A stretch of 47,301 bases of DNA, from contig CAMZFW010000002.1 of assembly GCA_947306225.1 (NCBI GenBank), positions 1 through 47,301 on the forward strand, written 5' to 3'. The stretch is from an uncultured Bacteroidales bacterium. Its GTDB lineage: Bacteria; Bacteroidota; Bacteroidia; Bacteroidales; P3. Positions within the stretch are counted from its first letter, which is position 1; every line of letters begins with the position of its first letter. The notes beneath the pieces were generated by a model. It was given only the letters and a program-made list of their open reading frames with translations, was not told the DNA's origin and did not search any database. Shown piece after piece: positions 28,384 to 36,883 of the stretch. The position numbers and the translations under genes are program-made.

Positions 28384-30366
28384 ATGAAACAAACTATCAC
28401 AGTGATATTTTTACTTTGTGCCAGCATGGCATTACAGGCACAGAAAACTGACACCCTCAAGCGACAGACGCTTGACGAGGTGAAGGTGCGCAGCTCTGCC
28501 CCAGGCGTGTCGCGTCTGGGTGGGGCTGAGAACGGCACCGTCATGGGGCAGGAGGAGCTGTTCCGCGCTGCCTGCTGCAACCTTGGGGAGAGCTTTGTGA
28601 CGAACCCCAGCGTGGATGTGAACTACAGCGATGCCGCCGTGGGAGCCAAGCAGATAAAGCTGCTGGGACTGAGCGGGGAATATGTGCAGATGCTTATCGA
28701 GGGTCTGCCCACCTTTGCCGGGGCAGCGACCCCCTACGAGCTGGGCTACGTGCCGGGCGCGTGGATGAAGAGCATATCGGTGAGCAAGGGTGCCGCCTCG
28801 GTCAAAAGCGGATTCCAGAGCATCACGGGACAGATTGACGTGGAATACGTCAAGCCCGACGAGGAGCAGGGCATCGACCTGAACCTATATACCGACAGCC
28901 GCCTGAAGACGGAGGGCAACGCGGTGGCAAGGTTGCACCTGAACAAGTACTTGAGCACCGAACTGTTGCTGCACGGCGAGAAGGACTGGCTGCACCACGA
29001 CGCGGACAAGGACGGTTGGCACGACTTCCCCGGCATCGCCCAGCTGCATGTGCAGAACCGATGGAAATACCGTCGCGGACGCTATATCTTCCACGGCGGC
29101 GTAGGCATGGTGAGGGAGAACCGCGACGGCGGGCAGTTGAAAGACTTTTGTGAGAACCCCTACCGTGTGGTGCTGGATGCCAACCGCTACGAGGCGTACA
29201 TGAAGCACGCCCTGCTGCTGAACAGGGAGCACAACACCAACATTGCCCTGATGGCGAACGGGAGCCTGTATGACCTCGACGGCACATTCGGAGCAAAGCT
29301 ATACGACGTAACACACAAGGATTTGCACGCAAAGCTGATTTTTGAGCATGAGTTCAACGAGAAGCACCAATTGTCGACAGGGTTGAGCCTGTGGAGACAG
29401 GAGCGTGACGAGAGATTTCAGTCGCCCAGCATCGGATGGGAGATGGCGGAGCCTACGGTGGAAAGCATCCCGGGAGCCTATGCGGAATACACATTCAAGC
29501 CCAACTACCGTTTCACGCTGATGGCCGGGCTGAGAGGCGACCACAGCAACCTGTATGGCACCTTCTTCACTCCCCGCCTGCACATGAAATGGATGGCTGC
29601 GGACTGGGTGACGCTGCGTCTGGCCTCGGGCAAGGGCTACCGCTCTCCCCATGCCTTGTCAGAGCATCACTATCTGTTGGCATCAGGAAGGCAACTGGAA
29701 ATAGCCACCGAGCAGATGGAAGAGGCTTGGAACAGCGGCATTTCGGCAGCGTTCTATGTGCCTGTTGGCGAGCAGACGCTGAAGCTGAACGCAGAATACT
29801 ACCACACCCATTTCATCAATCAAATGGTAGTGGACTACGACAGCGACCCGTCGAAGATTCGGTTGGTCAATCTTGACGGTCTTTCCTACTCCAACACGGT
29901 ACAGGTGGACGCGTCAATGGACTTCGACGAAGAAGAATGGGAGGTGATGGCGGCATTTCGTCTTAACGACGTGAAATGCACCTACGGCAGGCAGCTGATG
30001 GAGAAGCCGCTGACCTCGCGCTACAAAGGACTGCTCACCGTGGCATGGAAACCCTACATGGGACTATGGCGCGTGGATGCCACCCTGCAGCTCAACGGCG
30101 GCGGACGGATGCCCCGTCCCTATCGGCTGGAGGACGGCTCTATGTCGTGGGAAGAGACATTCCCTGCCTACCCGCAGTTGAACCTGCAAATCACACGGAC
30201 ATTCCGGCATTGGTCGGTGTACGTAGGTGGCGAAAATCTGACCAACTACAAACAGCCCCACCCCATCATCAATGCCACCGACCCATGGAGCGACACCTTC
30301 GAACCTACTATGATATGGGGCCCCGTGCACGGCATCATGGCCTACATAGGGGTAAGAATCAATTAA
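28384..30366 (+). CDS. TonB-dependent receptor, probably metal (copper) uptake
   Basis: 660 aa, signal peptide, plug domain TLDEVKVRSSAPGVSR...GENGTVMGQEELFRAACCNLGESFVTNPSVDVNYSDAAVGAKQIKLLGLSGEYVQMLIEGLPTF; barrel ending in VHGIMAYIGVRIN; followed by an HMA-domain gene. Confidence 0.9.
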   Translation: MKQTITVIFLLCASMALQAQKTDTLKRQTLDEVKVRSSAPGVSRLGGAENGTVMGQEELFRAACCNLGESFVTNPSVDVNYSDAAVGAKQIKLLGLSGEYVQMLIEGLPTFAGAATPYELGYVPGAWMKSISVSKGAASVKSGFQSITGQIDVEYVKPDEEQGIDLNLYTDSRLKTEGNAVARLHLNKYLSTELLLHGEKDWLHHDADKDGWHDFPGIAQLHVQNRWKYRRGRYIFHGGVGMVRENRDGGQLKDFCENPYRVVLDANRYEAYMKHALLLNREHNTNIALMANGSLYDLDGTFGAKLYDVTHKDLHAKLIFEHEFNEKHQLSTGLSLWRQERDERFQSPSIGWEMAEPTVESIPGAYAEYTFKPNYRFTLMAGLRGDHSNLYGTFFTPRLHMKWMAADWVTLRLASGKGYRSPHALSEHHYLLASGRQLEIATEQMEEAWNSGISAAFYVPVGEQTLKLNAEYYHTHFINQMVVDYDSDPSKIRLVNLDGLSYSNTVQVDASMDFDEEEWEVMAAFRLNDVKCTYGRQLMEKPLTSRYKGLLTVAWKPYMGLWRVDATLQLNGGGRMPRPYRLEDGSMSWEETFPAYPQLNLQITRTFRHWSVYVGGENLTNYKQPHPIINATDPWSDTFEPTMIWGPVHGIMAYIGVRIN

Positions 30367-30431
30367 GAAGTAAGAACAAAAAACTAAAAGTTTAAAACTC
30401 GCACAGCGTTAAAACTATAAACCCACAGAAT

Positions 30432-30761
30432 ATGAAACAAATCATAACAATCATTGCAGCCATACTGATTGCCTTCGGAGGCAAAGAACTACGTGTGTTG
30501 ACCGTCACCACCACACCTGAGATGCACTGCCAAAACTGCGAAAAGAAAATCAAGGAAAACATCCGATTCGAAGCGGGTGTGAAGAAGATTGAGACCAACC
30601 TAGAGAAACAACTGGTTGTCATCACCTACGACCCTGCCAAGACCGACAGTAAGAAACTGACCGAGGCATTTGCCAAGATAGGCTATAGCATCAAGGTCGT
30701 AAGCGACGAGCCAGCAACCAATGCTAAACCATCAAAAAAGCAGAAGAAACCATCTCGGTAG
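30432..30761 (+). CDS. Heavy-metal-associated (HMA) domain protein with N-terminal signal-like segment
   Basis: MKQIITIIAAILIAFGG...TTTPEMHCQNCEKKIKENIRFEAGVKKIETNLEKQLVVITYDPAKTDSKKLTEAFAKIGY: MxCxxC and beta-alpha-beta layout. Confidence 0.88.
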   Translation: MKQIITIIAAILIAFGGKELRVLTVTTTPEMHCQNCEKKIKENIRFEAGVKKIETNLEKQLVVITYDPAKTDSKKLTEAFAKIGYSIKVVSDEPATNAKPSKKQKKPSR

Positions 30762-30795
30762 CATCCTATCCACGGGGACAGTTCAGCACAATTGC

Positions 30796-31554
30796 CTATA
30801 GAAGGTAGTAGTTAGTAGCATACACTAACGCTTCTGAAATATTGGAGACACCCAACTTGGAGAAGACATGCTTGCGATACATCTTTATGGTATCGACAGA
30901 GCGAAACATCTGCTCTGCTATTTCGCGCATAGTATATCCCTGTGCTGTAAGATACAGTATAGTACGCTCGTCCTGAGTTAATTCGACCTGCTCGCTCTGG
31001 CTCACCCAACAATGCTCGTCGAACGAATAGCGCATACTATTTGCCGGGCTGCCAATGGTTGCGGTGATATGTCCCGGTCCATTATGAGCCGAATGCGACA
31101 CTAGGCACAAGGCCAGCCACACACGCCCATCCGAATCCATGGCCAACGGCGTTACCTTGTGATTCACCAGCACAGGACGCCCATATATCATAAATCGGAA
31201 ATTACATGAGATTGTATAGGTTACGTCCTCCCGCAGTCCAATTTCGCGGTGCGTACGGAATAGAGCTGATACCAACTCTGCCATCATGGTTTGTTCCTCT
31301 TGCGGAGCATTTTCGATTAAGAAACGATAGCCTTTCTCTTTGACCTCTTCGGCAGGATGGCCCAAGAGGGTTAAAGGGCTATCTGACACATAGAGAAAGT
31401 TGTGCCGGTACAGGTCGGCAACAAACACCCCTTGGTAAGTGACCCTTGCAACGGTTCTCACTGCCTCAATCATGGGAGCCACGGTCTCGTAGTCAGCCTC
31501 TGTGATACCTCGAGGAGATGGTATAGAATCCAATATGTCAGTCCTATAATCCAT
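30796..31554 (-). CDS. LuxR-family transcriptional regulator with PAS-like N-terminal region
   Basis: C-terminal LTQDERTILYLTAQGYTMREIAEQMFRSVDTIKMYRKHVFSKLGVSNISEALVYATNYYLL is a GerE/LuxR helix-turn-helix. Confidence 0.86.
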   Translation of the reverse strand: MDYRTDILDSIPSPRGITEADYETVAPMIEAVRTVARVTYQGVFVADLYRHNFLYVSDSPLTLLGHPAEEVKEKGYRFLIENAPQEEQTMMAELVSALFRTHREIGLREDVTYTISCNFRFMIYGRPVLVNHKVTPLAMDSDGRVWLALCLVSHSAHNGPGHITATIGSPANSMRYSFDEHCWVSQSEQVELTQDERTILYLTAQGYTMREIAEQMFRSVDTIKMYRKHVFSKLGVSNISEALVYATNYYLL

Positions 31555-31580
31555 AATAAGAAATCAGCTATTTCGATTTG

Positions 31581-31588
31581 CAAAAATA
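31581..31588 (-). promoter_or_regulatory. Bacteroidetes-type -7 element (TATTTTTG) upstream of the LuxR gene
   Basis: + strand caaaaata ~30 bp upstream of the ATG at 31554. Confidence 0.45.
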
Positions 31589-31685
31589 CAAAAAATATAT
31601 CACCTGATATACTCAAAAGTGGAAATGTGAGCTTATATCCAAAAGAAATACCCTTTTGGGTATTGCCCATATTGGAAAAGAGCAA

Positions 31686-31693
31686 TATTTTTG
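31686..31693 (+). promoter_or_regulatory. Bacteroidetes-type -7 element (TATTTTTG) upstream of the LRR lipoprotein
   Basis: tatttttg at 31686-31693, ~60 bp upstream of the ATG at 31754. Confidence 0.42.
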
Positions 31694-31753
31694 CACTTGA
31701 AAAACATGCTAGCTAATACACCTATTATTCATTATTAATCAAAACTTTAAACA

Positions 31754-32617
31754 ATGAGAAAAATATTCAAAACAATTCTCCCGTTAGTGCTGACACTATC
31801 ATTGGTGGCCTCGTCGTGCACTGAATATAATGCCGGCTATAGCTTCGTTGCAGAGTCGAACGGAATCTCCTACCAATACGAGGTTATCACTTCACGGATG
31901 AACTACGTGCGCATTTCGCCCCTATCGGATTCACAGACTGTGACAGGAGACATCACCATCCCCGCCACCATCAACTACGAGGGAACCCGATTCGTTGTGT
32001 CGCAAATTAAAGAAAACGCCTTCCGCAACTACACGCTTATCACATCAATAGCCCTACCTGCATCCCTCTCGGTTATTGAGAATTCCGCTTTCAAAAATTG
32101 TACCTCACTCACCACCATTAACACGCCTCAACCTCTTTCATCTATTGGAGCCTATGCATTTGAGAATTGCTACAACCTGCAAGCGTTCGACTTTGAAGCT
32201 TCTATCTCCACGCTTGGGGAAGGCTGTTTCAAAGGATGCAACTCGCTGAGTGCGGCTGTTTTCCCTTCCTCATTCACCAGTGTACCCAATCAGGCCTTCT
32301 ATGGTTGCACCTCGTTAACTGACATCCAACTACCTGCCACCATTATGAATATTGGCAATGATGCATTTGGCAATTGCACAAATGTTACCGCCATCAGCTT
32401 TGGCAGTTCGGTGCAGACCATCGGTGAGCGGGCTTTTGCCAACTGCAGTAGCGTACAATCTATCGCTATCACCACGCCTATGCCACCGACATGCTATACC
32501 TCTACATTCGATAGTGTTCCCGCCAATATACCCGTCACCGTGCCTATGCCACACGTGGCTGACTATCAGAACGCCACTGGCTGGAACCACTTTACCAACT
32601 ACGTTGGGACATACTAA
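31754..32617 (+). CDS. BspA-type leucine-rich repeat (LRR_5) lipoprotein
   Basis: 287 aa; lipobox LSLVASSC; repeats such as SIALPASLSVIENSAFKNCTSLTTI, GAYAFENCYNLQAF, DIQLPATIMNIGNDAFGNCTNVTAI. Confidence 0.88.
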   Translation: MRKIFKTILPLVLTLSLVASSCTEYNAGYSFVAESNGISYQYEVITSRMNYVRISPLSDSQTVTGDITIPATINYEGTRFVVSQIKENAFRNYTLITSIALPASLSVIENSAFKNCTSLTTINTPQPLSSIGAYAFENCYNLQAFDFEASISTLGEGCFKGCNSLSAAVFPSSFTSVPNQAFYGCTSLTDIQLPATIMNIGNDAFGNCTNVTAISFGSSVQTIGERAFANCSSVQSIAITTPMPPTCYTSTFDSVPANIPVTVPMPHVADYQNATGWNHFTNYVGTY

Positions 32618-32635
32618 TTCCTAACACTTCTAAAT

Positions 32636-32674
32636 GCCGTGTCTGAGGAAGTATCTTCGGACGCGGCTCTTTTA
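32636..32674. terminator. Rho-independent terminator-like hairpin between convergent genes
   Basis: GCCGTGTC...GACGCGGC stem (8 bp, one T-G pair) with inner GAAG/CTTC, followed by tctttta. Confidence 0.6.
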
Positions 32675-33178
32675 TTCACCGTAGTCTATATCCTCTTCGG
32701 CAGCGATATTGAGGCTCTCGTACTGCATGTCGTATTCATACACACGGTGCAGATGCTGCAATTGTCGCTGTCTTAAAGCTGCTTCCACTTGGTCAGCACA
32801 GTCGGACAGGTGTTTGCGCACCTCGCTCTCCCAGAAGCGCAGCACTGTCCAACCCATCAGACGGAGCCGTAGATTAACCCTATGGTCACGAGCCATGTTG
32901 CGTTCTATTTTGGCGTACCAAAAGTCGCGGTTGCTCTTGATTCGTTGGCGTTCCTGCTGCCAATTGCGTCCATGCCAGAAGTCGCCATCCACAAACACCG
33001 CCACCTTACGGCTCTTGAAACAGATGTCGGGACTGCCAGGCACCGTGCGCACATTCTTGCGATAGCGATATCCCCTACGCCACAACTCCCGTGCAAGCAT
33101 CCGCTCGGGCTGGGTGCCGCTGCTGCGGTTGCCTTGCATACAGCGTCGCCGCTGCTCGGGGGTGAGATGGTCGGTCAT
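32672..33178 (-). CDS. vsr: Very short patch repair endonuclease (Vsr)
   Basis: MTDHLTPEQRRRCMQGNRSSGTQPERMLARELWRRGYRYRKNVRTVPGSPDICFKSRKVAVFVDGDFWHGRNW...GWTVLRFWESEV: typical Vsr motifs. Confidence 0.93.
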   Translation of the reverse strand: MTDHLTPEQRRRCMQGNRSSGTQPERMLARELWRRGYRYRKNVRTVPGSPDICFKSRKVAVFVDGDFWHGRNWQQERQRIKSNRDFWYAKIERNMARDHRVNLRLRLMGWTVLRFWESEVRKHLSDCADQVEAALRQRQLQHLHRVYEYDMQYESLNIAAEEDIDYGE

Positions 33179-33180
33179 GG

Positions 33181-33226
33181 GGAGTTGAAAGTTGAAAGTT
33201 GAGAGTTGAAAGTTGAAAGTTGAGAA
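33181..33226. repeat. 7-bp tandem repeat tract (GTTGAAA / GTTGAGA)
   Basis: ggagttgaaagttgaaagttgagagttgaaagttgaaagttgaga. Confidence 0.85.
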
Positions 33227-33249
33227 TTATTTGGGTGCGGCAGCCATTT

Positions 33250-33501
33250 TCACTTTTCAATTTTCACTTCCCTAATGGCTTTGCACAGCTGGTCGGGGCA
33301 GGAGGTGGTCTTCCAACCGCAACGGATGCCTTCCAAGCGGTCTAGGACATCCTCTACCTTCATGCCTTCTACTAGGCGGCTTACGCCCTGCGTGTTGCCG
33401 TCGCAACCGCCGATGAATTGAACGTTGTGCAGCTTGCCATCTACGATTTCGAACTCAATCGCCTCACTGCATGTTCCCTCTGTTTGATAAGTGTATCTCA
33501 T
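33250..33501 (-). CDS. TSCPD domain-containing protein (TIGR03905-like)
   Basis: 83 aa; CSEAIEFEIVDGKLHNVQFIGGCDGNTQGVSRLVEGM...LEGIRCGWKTTSCPDQLCKAI. Confidence 0.87.
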   Translation of the reverse strand: MRYTYQTEGTCSEAIEFEIVDGKLHNVQFIGGCDGNTQGVSRLVEGMKVEDVLDRLEGIRCGWKTTSCPDQLCKAIREVKIEK

Positions 33502-33554
33502 TTTCTTTTTTTTGATTAATCTAGTATCACTAGTACTACTAGAAATACTAGTTT

Positions 33555-34919
33555 TTAACTAAACAACTCTCTGAAAGCCTCCTCTATCACGCTCACTGCC
33601 ACTATCGTTATTGGGTAGCGGCTTTTATCGACTCCTTTGGCATCGTATTTGGAGACAAATATCTTCTCGAAGCCCAGTCGTGCCGCCTCGCTGATGCGCT
33701 GCTCAACACGGCTCACGGGGCGCACCTCGCCACTCAGTCCTAGCTCGGCTGCAAAACAATAGCGTGGGGAGATGGGCATGTCGACATTGCTGCTCAAGAT
33801 GCTGCACGCCACCGCAAGATCCATGGCGGGGTCGTTCACTCGTACACCACCCGCCACATTTAGAAACACATCCTTCGCTCCCAGTTTGAAGCCGCAACGC
33901 TTCTCTAGCACGGCCAGCAGCATGTTCATACGCCGCATGTCGAAGCCGTTGGCATTGCGCTGGGGAGTGCCATAGACGGCGGTGCTGACCAGCGACTGCA
34001 CCTCGATAAACATAGGACGCACGCCCTCCAACGTGGCTGCCACCGCAGCACCGCTGAGTTCCTCGTCGCGGTGTGCCAACAGCAGTTCTGACGGGTTGGC
34101 GACCTCGCTCAGGCCACTGCCACGCATCTCGAAGATGCCAATCTCGGCGGTGGAGCCGAAGCGGTTCTTCAAGGCTCGGAGTATGCGGAAACCATAGTTG
34201 CGGTCGCCCTCGAACTGGAGGACAGCATCGACGATGTGTTCCATCACCTTGGGGCCTGCCAGCGTGCCGTCCTTGGTGATATGCCCCACGAGCAACACAG
34301 GCACCCCGTTCTCCTTGGCGTAACGCTGAAACTGGGTGGTACACTCCCGTATCTGGGAGATGCTGCCACTACCCGACTCTATACTCTCGGTGCTGACCGT
34401 CTGGATGGAATCGACTATCAGCAGGTCGGGCTCCACCCCCGCCACATGCTCAAAAATGCGTTCTATCGAGGTCTCGCTCACCACATACAACTCTCCCTTC
34501 GCCTCCCCTATCCTGTCGGCACGCATCTTTATCTGCTCTTCACTCTCCTCGCCACTGACGTATAGTATCTTGTGGTCGGCAACAGCCATCGCCGTCTGCA
34601 ACAACAGCGTACTCTTGCCAATGCCTGGCTCGCCACCCAGCAACACCAAGCTACCCGGCACTATGCCACCGCCCAGCACTCGGTCAAACTCCTCGCAACG
34701 AGTGGGCACACGCTGAGTTTCACTGTAGGTGACATGCTGTATCAACTTCGGTTGGCTTGTCTTGGTAGTGCCTTTCTTAGTGCCGCTCGGTACTGCCGAC
34801 CGCTGCACCACTTCCTCGTCAAAAGTGTTCCACTTGCCACAGGCAGGGCACTTGCCCAGCCAGCTGCTCGACTGATAGCCGCACTCGCGACAATAAAAGT
34901 ATGTTCTTGCTTTTGCCAT
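33555..34919 (-). CDS. radA: DNA repair protein RadA
   Basis: 454 aa; zinc finger CRECGYQSSSWLGKCPACGKWN; Walker A GGEPGIGKSTLLLQ; KNRFGSTAEIGIFEM; Lon-like C-terminal domain. Confidence 0.96.
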   Translation of the reverse strand: MAKARTYFYCRECGYQSSSWLGKCPACGKWNTFDEEVVQRSAVPSGTKKGTTKTSQPKLIQHVTYSETQRVPTRCEEFDRVLGGGIVPGSLVLLGGEPGIGKSTLLLQTAMAVADHKILYVSGEESEEQIKMRADRIGEAKGELYVVSETSIERIFEHVAGVEPDLLIVDSIQTVSTESIESGSGSISQIRECTTQFQRYAKENGVPVLLVGHITKDGTLAGPKVMEHIVDAVLQFEGDRNYGFRILRALKNRFGSTAEIGIFEMRGSGLSEVANPSELLLAHRDEELSGAAVAATLEGVRPMFIEVQSLVSTAVYGTPQRNANGFDMRRMNMLLAVLEKRCGFKLGAKDVFLNVAGGVRVNDPAMDLAVACSILSSNVDMPISPRYCFAAELGLSGEVRPVSRVEQRISEAARLGFEKIFVSKYDAKGVDKSRYPITIVAVSVIEEAFRELFS

Positions 34920-34932
34920 AGTTCTTTATTTC

Positions 34933-35454
34933 TCAATGAATGTCGCTAGAAAGTCGCCGGTTCAACAAGTCGCACAACTCCTGCGGCTTCATCGTCAGCC
35001 CCGATGCCGCAATATTCTCTTGCGCACCCACCAGCCCAATATTCAGTTGCCGCACAGCGCGTCCCGTCTTCGAAGCGTCCTGCAACCTGCGTTGCTCCTC
35101 CTGTTTATCGAAATGCACAGCTATAAACTCCTGCCCACTCATTTGTGTCAATTTAAACCTCTTCACCTCATCAAATCGGTATTCCGACCGTCTCCACAAT
35201 GCTGTACACACTACCTTGTCGGCCATTACCACTACCGCCGGTCGTCCCAGCAATCGCTCCCACAACGCCACCAACGGAAAGAACAAAGTCATTAATCCAA
35301 AAAATATCAGAGCAAACCAAAACCTCCAATCCCCTCTCAAAGCGGGGTCATCAACAATGAGCCACACAAACAGCCCCACAAACCCCAGCGACACCAATAT
35401 CGCCCACCATATCCTCCCTCCCCACGGAGTATGGTATATTCTAATGTCTTCCAT
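34933..35454 (-). CDS. Membrane protein of unknown function (two N-terminal transmembrane helices, PH-like C-terminus)
   Basis: WWAILVSLGFVGLFVWLIV and FWFALIFFGLMTLFFPLVALW hydrophobic segments; C-terminal soluble region. Confidence 0.6.
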   Translation of the reverse strand: MEDIRIYHTPWGGRIWWAILVSLGFVGLFVWLIVDDPALRGDWRFWFALIFFGLMTLFFPLVALWERLLGRPAVVVMADKVVCTALWRRSEYRFDEVKRFKLTQMSGQEFIAVHFDKQEEQRRLQDASKTGRAVRQLNIGLVGAQENIAASGLTMKPQELCDLLNRRLSSDIH

Positions 35455-35457
35455 ATA

Positions 35458-36720
35458 TTAAAACTCGTCAATCACTTTATCCACACGATACAGTTTGTCG
35501 CCACGGTGCAACGGCTCGGTGGTCTTGATGCTGAACACATCGCCTTGCCCCACTTCCTGCACCGGCTGTGCGCTGTCGCCCAGCCGCAACTCTTCCACCG
35601 TGGCGCGGTACACACCGGTGGTCTGCCCTATCACCATCAGGTCTTTGCCCACACGCAGATGTTCGGCAGTCTCAATCTTCATCTCTGCCACCTGCGGACG
35701 GGTATAGTAGTTAGTCACCTTACCTAGATAGACCTTGTTTTCTGTGGCTTGTGAGCCATACCGCTCACTCCATTCGCCCATCTTACGACCCAGGTAATAG
35801 CCGTCCCAGAATCCGCGGTTGAACACCGTGCGAAGGCGTTTGGTCCATTCTGCAATCCGCTCAGGCGTATAGGTACCCTCCGCTATGGCATCCAATGCCT
35901 CGCGGTAGCACTCCACGGTGGTCTTCACATAGTCGGCCGAGCGTCCACGTCCTTCAATCTTCAGCACCCGCACGCCTGCATGTACAATCTTGTCCAAGAA
36001 GCCGATAGTACACAAATCCTTGGGCGACATAATATATTTGCCACTCACCACCAGCTCGGTGTCGCTCTCCAAGTCCTTGACCAGATACTCTCGGCGGCAC
36101 AGTTGCAAGCAGGCACCTCGGTTGGCACTATAATTATACTCGTCGAGACTCAAATAACATTTGCCACTGACACTCATGCACAACGCACCATGGGCAAACA
36201 CCTCTATCTGTACCAGTTCCCCACGCGGGCCACGGATGTCGTTGTCTCGGATAAACTGCGTAATCTCCGCCACCTGACGCAGGGGCAGTTCGCGTGCCGT
36301 GACCATCACATCCGCCCATTGAGCGAAGAAGCGCACCGCCTCCACATTCGAAATGTTGCACTGCGTGGAGATATGCACCTCCACCCCGATGCTGTGCGCG
36401 TAGGTTATCACCGCCATATCGCTGGCAATGATGGCACTGATGCCTGCCTCTTTGGCTGCTTGTACCAAAGCATGCATCTCCTCTATCTCGTGGTTATAGA
36501 TGATGGTATTCACCGTCAGATAGGTGCGGACACCCTTTTGTTGGCAAATGTCGGCAATACGCCTCAAATCCTCTATTCCGAAATTGGCAGCCGAGCGTGA
36601 CCGCATATTTAGGTTGCCGACACCGAAATAGACTGCATCAGCCCCAGCCTGCAAGGCCGCTGCCAGACTCTCATACGACCCCACTGGGGCCATTATCTCA
36701 ATTCTGTCTCTATTCATCAA
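35458..36720 (-). CDS. Peptidase U32 family protein
   Basis: 420 aa; IEIMAPVGSYESLAAALQAGADAVYFGVGNLNMRS...; HGALCMSVSGKCYLSL...NRGACLQLCRREY. Confidence 0.93.
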   Translation of the reverse strand: MMNRDRIEIMAPVGSYESLAAALQAGADAVYFGVGNLNMRSRSAANFGIEDLRRIADICQQKGVRTYLTVNTIIYNHEIEEMHALVQAAKEAGISAIIASDMAVITYAHSIGVEVHISTQCNISNVEAVRFFAQWADVMVTARELPLRQVAEITQFIRDNDIRGPRGELVQIEVFAHGALCMSVSGKCYLSLDEYNYSANRGACLQLCRREYLVKDLESDTELVVSGKYIMSPKDLCTIGFLDKIVHAGVRVLKIEGRGRSADYVKTTVECYREALDAIAEGTYTPERIAEWTKRLRTVFNRGFWDGYYLGRKMGEWSERYGSQATENKVYLGKVTNYYTRPQVAEMKIETAEHLRVGKDLMVIGQTTGVYRATVEELRLGDSAQPVQEVGQGDVFSIKTTEPLHRGDKLYRVDKVIDEF

Positions 36721-36741
36721 TCTAATTCTTCAAAACGGGTG

Positions 36742-36749
36742 CAAAATTA
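36742..36749 (-). promoter_or_regulatory. Bacteroidetes-type -7 element (TAATTTTG) upstream of the U32 peptidase
   Basis: + strand caaaatta ~22 bp upstream of the ATG at 36720. Confidence 0.45.
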
Positions 36750-36802
36750 CACATTATTTTCCATCTGATGAAAAAAACGTCATTCGAATTGAAAAAAAAG
36801 TG

Positions 36803-36810
36803 TAACTTTG
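36803..36810 (+). promoter_or_regulatory. Bacteroidetes-type -7 element (TAACTTTG) upstream of the GH3-family gene
   Basis: taactttg at 36803-36810, ~75 bp upstream of the ATG at 36884. Confidence 0.47.
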
Positions 36811-36883
36811 CAATTGCTTTAGCCCATATGGCTATCAATCCGAAAAACTGATTTATTGACAATTAAACCAAACAAACTATACT

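Noticed and set aside
33703-34344. 213-aa minus-strand ORF in a second frame of radA
   Set aside because: Out-of-frame shadow of radA.
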